Positions 1-7,603 of a DNA stretch of 64,000 bases are shown in pieces. The position numbers were made by a program, and so were the translations under genes. The notes beneath the pieces are model-generated. The model did not search any database and had not been told where the DNA came from. It saw only the letters and a program-made list of their open reading frames with translations. The DNA lies in contig MKTB01000009.1 in the NCBI GenBank assembly GCA_001897525.1, positions 79,771 through 143,770 of the forward strand, in the 5' to 3' direction. This DNA is from Bacteroidetes bacterium 43-16 (GTDB lineage Bacteria > Bacteroidota > Bacteroidia > Chitinophagales > Chitinophagaceae). Numbering within the stretch: position 1 is the first letter of the stretch; each line of letters starts with the position of its first letter.

Positions 1-640
1 GGTGGGAGAAAGTTGGCAGTTCTTTGGTCGTTTTGTTGATCCAGTCGATGTAGTTCTTTGAAACAAATTTGTAGAATTCGTTATTGGCTTCTACTTTCTG
101 TGTGTTAAAGACCTCGAGCATTTCGGGGCTGTCGCTTTTGCTCATTTCTATTTCCCAGTACACCAGTTTTTTATACAGGTCTTTCCACTCTTCCAGGTTT
201 GGGTTAGAGTTTAAGGTCATGAAAAGATTCCGGAAATCTTTCTGGTATTCAGTGGTGGTTTTTTCGGAAACCAGGCGTTTGCTGTCAAAGATCTTTTTGA
301 GCGAGAGCAATACCTGGTTGGGATTTACGGGTTTGATCAGGTAATCGGAGATCTGGCCACCGATGGCCTCTTCCATGATATTTTCTGCCTCATTCTTGGT
401 CACCATAATGACCGGGAGGGTGGGATATAGGGCTTTGATCTGTGATAAGGTTTCCAGACCGGTTATGCCCGGCATACTTTCGTCTAACAGCACTACTTCG
501 GCTTTATTGGTCCTCAGGTATTCCAGCACATCATAACCATTGGTAAAAGGAGTGATCTCATAACCTTTGTTCTTCAGAAAGAGCATTTGAGATTTCAGCG
601 ATTCAATTTCATCATCTACCCATAATATATTCGAATTCAT
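1..640 (-). CDS. porX: PorX-like T9SS response regulator, 5' part only (runs off left edge)
   Basis: The first 213 codons are present, starting at the ATG at 638-640. The N-terminus is a response-regulator receiver domain: acidic pair Asp9/Asp10, phospho-acceptor Asp53 in LLDESMPG, and conserved Lys103 in LIKPVNP. After about residue 120 it continues into a charged helical region rather than a DNA-binding domain, as in PorX. In that family a PglZ-type alkaline-phosphatase domain follows; it would lie outside the window. PorX, with the PorY kinase, controls type IX secretion. This fits the many T9SS cargo proteins in the window. The receiver assignment is certain; PorX is inferred from the linker and overall similarity. 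Confidence 0.85.
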   Translation of the reverse strand, partial: MNSNILWVDDEIESLKSQMLFLKNKGYEITPFTNGYDVLEYLRTNKAEVVLLDESMPGITGLETLSQIKALYPTLPVIMVTKNEAENIMEEAIGGQISDYLIKPVNPNQVLLSLKKIFDSKRLVSEKTTTEYQKDFRNLFMTLNSNPNLEEWKDLYKKLVYWEIEMSKSDSPEMLEVFNTQKVEANNEFYKFVSKNYIDWINKTTKELPTFSH

Positions 641-754
641 ATAATTTAAACTTTTCTTTACGCTAATGAAATAATGATTTTTATTCGGATAGCAATATAG
701 CTGTTTTAAATCTAAGAAAACGATAAATGTAACAGATTCATTACTTGCCTGCAC

Positions 755-787
755 AGAAAAGCCCCCGGTGATTACCGGGGGCTTTTC
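755..787 (-). terminator. Terminator of dnaN
   Basis: Near-perfect hairpin with an AGAAAAGCCCCCGGT arm and a 3-4 nt loop, 18 bp beyond the dnaN stop and before porX. The A/T ends of the stem give a U-rich tail in both directions. Confidence 0.8.
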
Positions 788-804
788 TGTATAAATTACT
801 GGAA

Positions 805-1929
805 TTAGATATTTACCATTAATGGCATCAGCAGCATTAACAGATCATCGCTGTCGCTGTTAGCGGTAGGTTTGAAAATGCCCGCTCTTGAAGGGACACT
901 CAATTCTAATGCTATTTCTTCCCCTTCGAGATTGTTCAGCATTTCTACGAGCAGGCGTGCGTTGAAGGCGATCTTCATGTCTTCTCCGTTGAACTGGCAA
1001 TTTAATTTCTCATTACCCTCATAAGAGAAGTCTGCATATTGCGCACTTAAAGTAACGGTATTGCCGACGATGTCAAAAACAACCTGTGTGGTGCTTTTGT
1101 CGGCAAACACACTCACACGGCGTAAAGCATTGATGAGATCAGTCCTGTTGATGGTCAGCAAAAATGGGTTGTCTGCAGGAATTACCGCTCGGTAAGGAGG
1201 GTATTTACCATCGATCAGGCGACAGTTTAGGCTGGTGTTGTTGGATTTGATAAAAAGATGTGTATCGGTATAAGAAAGGCTCACTGCTGAATCATCAGAA
1301 GGTAACCAGTTCTTCATTTGTTGTAATGGTTTTCTGGGTACGATAAAGTTGCCGGTCTGAGTAGGGTTGATGTCGAGGTACATTAAGCGGATCAGGCGGT
1401 GGGCATCTGTAGCCACAAAAGTCAGGTCACCTTCATTCAGTTCAAAATATACACCGGTCATTGCAGGACGAAGGGTATCGTTACTGGTTGCAAATATGGT
1501 TTTATTGATGGCATCTGCCAGCCTCGAGGATGGAATGTTTAAGGTACTTGCATTTTCCGGGTTAGGCTCTTTAGGATATTCATCCGTTTTCTCTCCGCCT
1601 ATTTTATATTTACCGGAGTTGCTGGTGATCTCAATGGTAAGATCTTTATTGTTTATGTTGAAGCTTATCGGTTGATCCGGTAAGTTTTTCAGGTATTCCA
1701 AAAGGATCTTTGAGGTAACACAGATCTTTCCGTCTTCTGCATTTTCAGATTGTACCTCAAGTTGTGTTTTAATCATTGTCTCCAGATCACAACCTGTAAT
1801 GGTTAATGTGTTGCCTTTTAGTTCAAACAAAAAGTTTTCCAGGATAGGCATCACCGTATTAGAGCTTATGATACCGCCAACCAATTGCAAGTTTTTCAGT
1901 AAAGCAGAAGAAGAAACAATAAATCTCAT
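805..1929 (-). CDS. dnaN: DNA polymerase III beta subunit (sliding clamp)
   Basis: 374 residues, the normal length for the bacterial beta clamp. It forms the ring that tethers the replicative polymerase to DNA. The start is set at the ATG at 1927-1929 (MRFIVSSSALLKNLQ), which matches the family N-terminus. An ATG 12 codons upstream would add unrelated residues. The three-domain clamp architecture is spanned in full, ending in LLMLLMPLMVNI, the usual hydrophobic clamp C-terminus. The gene is single, with its own terminator, and is not next to dnaA here, as is common in Bacteroidota. Confidence 0.97.
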   Translation of the reverse strand: MRFIVSSSALLKNLQLVGGIISSNTVMPILENFLFELKGNTLTITGCDLETMIKTQLEVQSENAEDGKICVTSKILLEYLKNLPDQPISFNINNKDLTIEITSNSGKYKIGGEKTDEYPKEPNPENASTLNIPSSRLADAINKTIFATSNDTLRPAMTGVYFELNEGDLTFVATDAHRLIRLMYLDINPTQTGNFIVPRKPLQQMKNWLPSDDSAVSLSYTDTHLFIKSNNTSLNCRLIDGKYPPYRAVIPADNPFLLTINRTDLINALRRVSVFADKSTTQVVFDIVGNTVTLSAQYADFSYEGNEKLNCQFNGEDMKIAFNARLLVEMLNNLEGEEIALELSVPSRAGIFKPTANSDSDDLLMLLMPLMVNI

Positions 1930-2089
1930 AAGATTGTTATTATGTATAATATAGTTAGTCCACAAAAGTAATGTTTCCTGAGCAATTTAGAAATTCATTT
2001 TTTACCCTTAAGGAATGTCTTTGTTTCATTTTGATTTTTCGTGTTCAATAGTTTGTAATTAAAAATATATCAGAAATGCAGGCATTAAA

Positions 2090-2120
2090 TTTGGCTGCAA
2101 TGAAAAATAAACTATCTTTG
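2090..2120 (+). promoter_or_regulatory. Promoter of tRNA-Phe copy 1
   Basis: TTTGG box at 2090-2094 and TATCTTTG at 2113-2120 with 19 nt between, the Bacteroidota -33/-7 consensus. It is followed directly by CACTCC, a block also seen after the other tRNA and putative rRNA promoters here. Confidence 0.85.
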
Positions 2121-2143
2121 CACTCCATTCAGCTGAAAAGCAT

Positions 2144-2216
2144 GGTGCGGTAGCTCAGTCGGTAGAGCAATGGACTGAAAATCCATGTGTCGCCGGTTCG
2201 ATCCCGGCCCACACCA
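2144..2216 (+). tRNA. tRNA-Phe (GAA), copy 1
   Basis: Full cloverleaf: D-arm GCTC/GAGC, anticodon stem ATGGA/TCCAT with loop CTGAAAA (anticodon GAA), T-arm GCCGG/CCGGC with loop TTCGATC. The acceptor stem GGTGCGG/CCACACC has one mismatch, C5 opposite A68. The 3' CCA is not encoded (discriminator A is followed by CAG). Identical through position 73 to the copy at 28317. Confidence 0.95.
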
Positions 2217-2221
2217 CAGAA

Positions 2222-2474
2222 TGACAAAGGCTTTCAAGTATAACACTTGGAAGCCTTTTTTCTTGGGTCGAACATAGGTCGAACAACAGGTGATGGATCA
2301 AATTAAAATTTGTGGAGGATTAAACTTTTAAGCATAGAGTTTAGCTAATCTGAACAGGAAAAATTCGATAGACCTTATGCCCCCCAAGTTGCATATCGGG
2401 AACAGCTAATAACGGGATTTTAAATCCCGTATTATCAATTGTTCGACATGCGCTTCGCTAACCTATCGAACAGC
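2222..2474 (+). repeat. About 250-bp dispersed repeat, copy A (tRNA-Phe 3' flank plus palindromic unit)
   Basis: This stretch is closely similar to 11885-12138. It contains the terminator-like hairpin, a short GGTCGAACATAGGTCGAAC motif, a conserved segment of about 130 bp, and at the right end a double palindrome. The first palindrome has CGGGATTTT/AAATCCCG-type arms; the second has arms resembling TGTTCGATA/TATCGAACA around GCGCTTCGC. No open reading frame is conserved. It could be a non-autonomous mobile element or an integration footprint next to the tRNA. Confidence 0.75.
2226..2262 (+). terminator. Terminator of tRNA-Phe copy 1
   Basis: Hairpin AAGGCTTTCAAGT/ACTTGGAAGCCTT followed by a T run, 10 nt after the tRNA. 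Related hairpins occur at 11891 and 28400. Confidence 0.85.
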
Positions 2475-2481
2475 TTAACAA

Positions 2482-2567
2482 CATATCGGGAGCAGCTAAT
2501 AACAGGATTTCAAATCCTGTGTTATCAATTGTTCGATAGGCGCTTCTTTAACCTGTCTAACAGCACG
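2482..2567 (+). repeat. Palindromic unit, copy B (tandem to A)
   Basis: Second, more diverged copy of the double-palindrome unit. It lies exactly 90 bp after the equivalent point in copy A (CATATCGGG at 2392 and 2482), so the two form a tandem array of two. The rest of the gap to the next gene holds nothing else recognisable. Confidence 0.8.
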
Positions 2568-2624
2568 TTTTTATTAGAATAGAGGCCTTGCAGTAAACCT
2601 GTAAGGCCTCTAAATTTATAAAAA

Positions 2625-4358
2625 TTAATTATGAACCAGTTTAATATTACCTTTTACTTTCCCGTCTTGAGTATTTATTGATAGGGAATAACTACCAGCG
2701 GCGACATTACTGATATTGGCTAATTGTGTATTTATTTCGCTTAATAAACCTTTGGCTTGCAGTATTACTCTACCGTGTATATCTGTAATTGTAGCCGTGT
2801 AAAGTGCATGGTCATCCGCATTCTTTACCGTTACTTTAAACCCTTTTGTAAAGGGATTGGGATAGGCTTCTACGGCAAAGTTGATGCTTTTCACTTCTTC
2901 AACATTGGTTGGCCTGAATAATGGCGAACCCCATGGTATGTATTTACTGCGCATATCCACATATATTAAAGCAGGATCGATAGGCATTGGATAGGCCATT
3001 TTTAAAACACTATTGCGGTCATTCTGGCGGTTGAAGGCGAGTTTAGGCTGATACCAGCTTAGGCCTGAACCAGGCATATAGCTATCAATGCCCCTGTAGG
3101 TACCCATAGGTGTTGCAGGGGAAAATGTTGCACCGTCAATTTCCAATGTACTCGAAAGGAAATAACCTTCACCACTGTTGTACCAACCATAGTTAATACC
3201 TTCTATCATTGGCTCACGGGAATAAGCTACTACCGGATGGGCACATAATCCTGGCAGGAAACTGCTGATTATTGTATTAACCGGAGGTCCCCATATCGGT
3301 TTGGTATGAGCGTGAATTATAGGGGAAATGGCCGGGCTGTAAGTAATTGACCATACATCATCTGCAAAGTGATCGGGGCAGTCCAGGTTGAGATGATCAC
3401 CATCACCGCCGCTGTGTAACTGGGTTGCAGCAGGCACAAGATCATCAAGCGTAAAACCCAATGGTCCTGTAGTTGCTGTGCTTACGGCTGTATAATCTCT
3501 GGCTGTAACAATAATATCCTTCATCAAGCCAAGGAGGGTGTCGGTATTAATGTAGGTAACCCTTACCAGATCACTATATACTCCAAAGGCAACATCGGGC
3601 ATACGCCCCCAATACTCTGAGCCGGCAACTCTTTTGCCGCCACCCAGGTCAGCAGGAAAGGGAGCAGGACTCCCCGTAGGAATTTCCAATGTCCTGACAT
3701 TGATACCACCTGTATTTAGTTCAATCGTATCCAGTAATGGATTTACGTAGTCGAATTGCATTTCTTCCCAGGCAAATACAACCTTCTTCAGGTCATAGCA
3801 ATCCATGCTGATTCGATTGCCCACTGGAAAATAAGTATGCGTGGAACCTGAAGCTACGGTATAAGGTACTCCCACTGTTAATGGTACTGCTGTACTTGGT
3901 ACGGGGTTGACTCCGGCATCAGTCCATGCATAAGTCTCATAATAGTAGCCTGCAGGTAATAAAGGAGTTCCTGCACGAAAATAGGACGCTATGACGTAGG
4001 TGAGATTATCTGAAGTCTGTACAATACCTACATTCCGACAATATTTAATGCCCGGAACAGTTATCCATCCGGTATCTATAATAGCTCCGCTGCCGGGGTT
4101 TCTTCTAACCCAGGCAATACCTCCGGGAAGCTCGTTGGAAGCATTCCAACTATAGACATGCAGGTCTTGTGGTTGCCATAAACCGGGACTGACTTCGAAG
4201 TTGACATTGTCATAGCCATAATTAGAGGTTTTGACATTCCCCTGCACGACCATATCGGTAGCCTTAGGTAATACGAGATAGGGGTGAACAGGGGGCAGTA
4301 CTGCCATAGCCGAGAGGCTGGCAAATACACCAATGAGGGTACTCTTGATCTTTTTCAT
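2625..4358 (-). CDS. Secreted protein with T9SS type A sorting domain
   Basis: 577 residues. A signal peptide (MKKIKSTLIGVFASLSAMA) is followed by a large region without a domain I recognise, rich in Gly, Pro and aromatic residues. The last 80 residues are a typical T9SS C-terminal domain: YPNPF near the start, ATITDIHGRVI in the middle, AAGSYSLSI, and a final KGNIKLV strand. The product should be exported by Sec, then passed over the outer membrane by T9SS with loss of this domain. It has its own upstream gap and is probably monocistronic. The function of the passenger is unknown. Confidence 0.9.
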   Translation of the reverse strand: MKKIKSTLIGVFASLSAMAVLPPVHPYLVLPKATDMVVQGNVKTSNYGYDNVNFEVSPGLWQPQDLHVYSWNASNELPGGIAWVRRNPGSGAIIDTGWITVPGIKYCRNVGIVQTSDNLTYVIASYFRAGTPLLPAGYYYETYAWTDAGVNPVPSTAVPLTVGVPYTVASGSTHTYFPVGNRISMDCYDLKKVVFAWEEMQFDYVNPLLDTIELNTGGINVRTLEIPTGSPAPFPADLGGGKRVAGSEYWGRMPDVAFGVYSDLVRVTYINTDTLLGLMKDIIVTARDYTAVSTATTGPLGFTLDDLVPAATQLHSGGDGDHLNLDCPDHFADDVWSITYSPAISPIIHAHTKPIWGPPVNTIISSFLPGLCAHPVVAYSREPMIEGINYGWYNSGEGYFLSSTLEIDGATFSPATPMGTYRGIDSYMPGSGLSWYQPKLAFNRQNDRNSVLKMAYPMPIDPALIYVDMRSKYIPWGSPLFRPTNVEEVKSINFAVEAYPNPFTKGFKVTVKNADDHALYTATITDIHGRVILQAKGLLSEINTQLANISNVAAGSYSLSINTQDGKVKGNIKLVHN

Positions 4359-4442
4359 GTTTTTTTGTGTTGAATGTGTTGTTCAATAATTGGTTTAAAT
4401 CTCAATACATAGTACAAAGAATAGGAAAGGAAAATCAGATAA

Positions 4443-4509
4443 CGACATGCAGATCGAAGGGGCAACAGTCCGTAATCTTTGGATTGGTGGAAACCGATGT
4501 TGCATGTCG
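4443..4509. other. Long-range hairpin between secreted-protein genes
   Basis: CGACATGCA at 4443-4451 pairs perfectly with TGCATGTCG at 4501-4509, enclosing about 50 nt with further short complementary pieces (ATCG/CGAT). It lies between the 3' end of the gene at 4600 and the 5' end of the one ending at 4358. It may be a structured terminator or leader. There is no clear T run. Confidence 0.4.
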
Positions 4510-4599
4510 CTGCTTTAACGATTAGCTAATATTTAATTTTATAAGATTGAATCATTAGTGTTGTTGAAAAGATGGCCTGGTTAACGTATTAGGTTATAG

Positions 4600-5679
4600 C
4601 TACCCTTCTAAAACAAATCCGCCCCGGCATTGAATAACCCGTGTGGTGGAGTCTTCTGAATCTGTACCTGTATTCCATGTTTTTAACTTGATGCGGTAAT
4701 AGGCATCGGAAACCCAATAGGTTGAGGGTACCCACATGTCAAAAATGGGTCTTAGGTTGAGGTTGGACGGAACGAAGCCGCTGTAGGTCGCAGTGGTATA
4801 TGTTGGTGCACCAAATAGGGGTACTCCCGAGGCGCTACACCTTACTATTTCGAAAGAATAAGAGCTTTCTGCTACAGAAGCGCTGCCGTTGATCCGGATG
4901 CTGCCGATAAAACTACCGGCAATTGACCGGGAGAAGGTTGCCGGGGCAGTGAAGCTGGCAACGGTCCTTGAATAGTTAGAAACATTATCAATATACGCAT
5001 AGCCGAAATGGCCACCATCGGTACAATCTGCGGTTGCAAAATAAATAGTGAAGAACTGCTCGCTCCATGGTCCGGCCAGGGAAGGGAAAAGGTCGTCCAG
5101 CTCGAATCGCGTCCATTCCCTGTAGACTCTATTGCCACTGCCACGGGTCGTGAAGAAGCTGCTTAAGCTATCTAAACGAATCGTAGTATCTGCTAGCAGC
5201 TGCCCAGGATCCATGCTGGTTGCCAGTGTGTTACTCCTGCTGACCCATATACTGATAAAGGGATTTTTGTAGCTGGTAGCTACGTTGTGGTTTTGATTGC
5301 CGATAAATGCCATGCTAAACCCCATCATTGAAGGCGGATAATAATTGTAAACCTGGAACGATAGGATCTCTGCCTGGCCGCCCCCGGAGCCATTACCCAG
5401 GCGTACAGAAAAAGTATCTGACGGTATCCCGGGTGGGAATACCCTGTTGATGGTTGCGCCTATTTCAGGATCATTAGCCGGTGTAACAATGGTGTGGCGG
5501 CCGCTAACGGCTCCTTCAACAAAAGTAGACAGGTTTAAGCTACCGCCGCTATTGCTGCCGGTATAAGCCCGCCAGGCAGCTAATGTACCCGATTCCAGGT
5601 TGCCGTTATAGAATTGTGCTTCAGCACTGAAAGGTGTTAGTCCTGCCAGTAACAGGAGCGTGTGGAGTATCTTTTTCAT
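4600..5679 (-). CDS. Secreted protein of unknown function
   Basis: 359 residues with a signal peptide (MKKILHTLLLLAGLTPFSAEAQ). The mature protein begins FYNGNLESGTLAAW, a pattern often seen at the start of beta-sandwich, carbohydrate-binding-like domains in Bacteroidota. No T9SS sorting domain is visible; it ends in CRGGFVLEG. The start lies 3 bp after the stop of the 5683 gene, so the two are co-transcribed and probably act together. A catalytic function cannot be assigned. Confidence 0.85.
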   Translation of the reverse strand: MKKILHTLLLLAGLTPFSAEAQFYNGNLESGTLAAWRAYTGSNSGGSLNLSTFVEGAVSGRHTIVTPANDPEIGATINRVFPPGIPSDTFSVRLGNGSGGGQAEILSFQVYNYYPPSMMGFSMAFIGNQNHNVATSYKNPFISIWVSRSNTLATSMDPGQLLADTTIRLDSLSSFFTTRGSGNRVYREWTRFELDDLFPSLAGPWSEQFFTIYFATADCTDGGHFGYAYIDNVSNYSRTVASFTAPATFSRSIAGSFIGSIRINGSASVAESSYSFEIVRCSASGVPLFGAPTYTTATYSGFVPSNLNLRPIFDMWVPSTYWVSDAYYRIKLKTWNTGTDSEDSTTRVIQCRGGFVLEG

Positions 5680-5682
5680 AAA

Positions 5683-6492
5683 CTATTTGGTTATGGTTAT
5701 AGATTGAGTTGTGGTATGTGCTTTCCCGGTCAGCGTAAGGTAATAGTGGCCGGATAAATTGCCCGTAGGGGCAGATAAGGTATAGGTACCGCTACCAAAG
5801 AATTTATTTTTTACAGGTTCCAGTACTACACGGCCGGAAAGGTCATATACCTGTAAACTGTAAATGCCTTCCCTAGCTATAGACAGGCGCGCCTGAATAA
5901 AGTCATGAGCGGGATTAGGGAATACCTGTAAAGAAGGAATACCGGTTGCGGCATTATACATTTTAAGGTTGGAGGATTCTGTAAATAAAGTGCCCCGGGA
6001 ACGCTTTATATAACTTAAAGTGGCCAGGTCGGCCCCCTCCTTGTTCCTGAAATGAAAGTAAACATTACTGTAGAGATAAGTAATGCCGGTACCCGGATAC
6101 GTGATCTCATATTCATCATGTATTTCGGTACAATCCAGCTGCTCGAATGTTGTGCCGCCTAAAGATGCCTTGACTCCCTTGTGCACATATTGTTCAATTT
6201 TATGTCCTGCTGTATTGCTTTCGGAGGATTGCTCGAGGAACATGGCTGCGGGGAAATAATCGAAGCCTTCGGTTAATTTACTGCCATTGTCCGGTGTCGC
6301 CGGCTGCAGTTGCTTATAAGCTTCGTCCGTAAAGCTTTTTAGCTTTAGTTCTGATTGATTCGTGGCAATACCTTTCTCGTAAACACTTAGGAGTTTAGGG
6401 TGCTGCGCCTCGCAACTGTTGTCATGCTCGTGCTCTTGTGCATACACTGTAACCACAGACATGGCGGCTATAGTGAGTAAGGACTTTTTCAT
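5683..6492 (-). CDS. Secreted protein with T9SS type A sorting domain
   Basis: 269 residues: signal peptide (MKKSLLTIAAMSVVTVYAQ), a His/Glu-rich start of the mature protein (EHEHDNSCEAQH), a middle of about 160 residues with no recognised domain, and a C-terminal sorting domain beginning LQVFPNPAHDFIQ with the SLQVYDLSGRVV strand pair. First gene of a two-gene unit with the secreted protein at 4600. Confidence 0.88.
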   Translation of the reverse strand: MKKSLLTIAAMSVVTVYAQEHEHDNSCEAQHPKLLSVYEKGIATNQSELKLKSFTDEAYKQLQPATPDNGSKLTEGFDYFPAAMFLEQSSESNTAGHKIEQYVHKGVKASLGGTTFEQLDCTEIHDEYEITYPGTGITYLYSNVYFHFRNKEGADLATLSYIKRSRGTLFTESSNLKMYNAATGIPSLQVFPNPAHDFIQARLSIAREGIYSLQVYDLSGRVVLEPVKNKFFGSGTYTLSAPTGNLSGHYYLTLTGKAHTTTQSITITK

Positions 6493-6859
6493 AATTAATA
6501 TGTTTTTATAGATTAACAGATGAATAAATACTTGTGCGGAAGGTTGCTGATACCTGTTGTTAAGGTGGAGTGCACTCAGGCGCTTTTTTCCGGGATCAGT
6601 GGTATGATCCGGAACTTAACGGAAGCGGAAGGTTTCTTTCATAGGGTAATGAATTGTGCCGGTAAGGATTTAAAACAAAAAAACACCTGATTCCCGGTGT
6701 TTCAAAGCGCCAACTGACAATGGTGTTTATTTTGTGTACAAATGTGCAGGGGCCGCAGAAAAGTGTGCGGCCCCTGCAGGGCATATAGCTGTATGAATGT
6801 CCAGCGGTTAATAGCAATGGGGGTAAAACGTTCAGGAAGTGAGCAGCTGCTGATCCTAA
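6493..6859. other. Gap; only a terminator recognised
   Basis: The 367-bp space between the secreted-protein unit and the response regulator gene holds the hairpin at 6745-6778. I see no convincing gene. Confidence 0.5.
6745..6778 (-). terminator. Terminator of the two-component operon
   Basis: Perfect 13-bp stem TGCAGGGGCCGCA/TGCGGCCCCTGCA with an 8-nt loop, about 80 bp beyond the response-regulator stop. Stem strength suggests termination, although the T run is short. Confidence 0.65.
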
Positions 6860-7603
6860 CTAAAAACCGAACCTGGAAAGTAAATGCTCTTTCCTCCGGG
6901 CAGCCACTTCAATCGTGTCACCGTTGTTGAGCTCTACATAACCGCCGCGCCCCCTGTGGTACACTTTAATATAGTCTACATTGACCAGGTGCGCTGCATG
7001 TATCCTGCAGAACAGGGCTTCGGGAAGCATTTCTTCATATTCTTTAATATTCCGGGAGATAAGGTGACTTTTCCCGTTTGCATGAAAGATCTCTGTATAG
7101 CCCCGGTGGGCCTGTAAGCGGATGATGTCGCGAACAAGGATGATGAGGTAGCCCTCTTTGACCGGGATGGCAATCTTCTGTACCTGCTCGGGGTGTTGTA
7201 TATTATGTTGCAGCAAGGAGAGCTGGTCCTGTGCCTGGTGTTGTGATATGCGCTGGGTTGCACGGTGTACCGCAGCGATCAGCTCTTCCAGGTTGACCGG
7301 CTTGAGGATATAGTCCAGGGCACTGTACCGGATGGCCTGTAATAAGTAACTGTCGTAGGCGGTAACGAAGATGACCTCAACCGAATGTTTGCTCAGGCTG
7401 TCGAGCAGGTCAAACCCGCTTCCGCCCGGCATTTGAATATCCAGGAAGACCAGTTGCGGCCTGAGCTGTTCCATCTGTGCTCTTGCTTCTGTAATATTTG
7501 TTGCTGTTCCGAGCACGGTAACGGAGGGACAATAACGCTTAAGCATTTCCATCAGCACAACAGAGTTCTTTTTTTCATCATCCACAAGCAGGGCAGTGAT
7601 CAT
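6860..7603 (-). CDS. LytTR-family response regulator
   Basis: 247 residues. The receiver domain (about 1-120) has Asp8/Asp9, phospho-acceptor Asp55 in FLDIQMPG and Lys101 in LKPVN. A LytTR DNA-binding domain follows from about residue 145 (YLIILVRDIIRLQA ... FCRIHAAHLVNVDYIKVY). It should bind DNA when phosphorylated by the kinase encoded just upstream, whose stop overlaps its start by 4 bp (ATGA). The secreted-protein genes downstream are plausible targets, but that is only inferred from position. Confidence 0.93.
   Translation of the reverse strand: MITALLVDDEKKNSVVLMEMLKRYCPSVTVLGTATNITEARAQMEQLRPQLVFLDIQMPGGSGFDLLDSLSKHSVEVIFVTAYDSYLLQAIRYSALDYILKPVNLEELIAAVHRATQRISQHQAQDQLSLLQHNIQHPEQVQKIAIPVKEGYLIILVRDIIRLQAHRGYTEIFHANGKSHLISRNIKEYEEMLPEALFCRIHAAHLVNVDYIKVYHRGRGGYVELNNGDTIEVAARRKEHLLSRFGF

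Noticed and set aside
2391..2567. Possible CRISPR array
   Set aside because: Only two tandem units of 90 bp, with no regular spacers and no cas genes; the unit recurs as a dispersed palindromic repeat.
4443..4509. Hairpin as another E element
   Set aside because: It shares a GCGAC piece, but the helix sequence, inner hairpin and loop are different.
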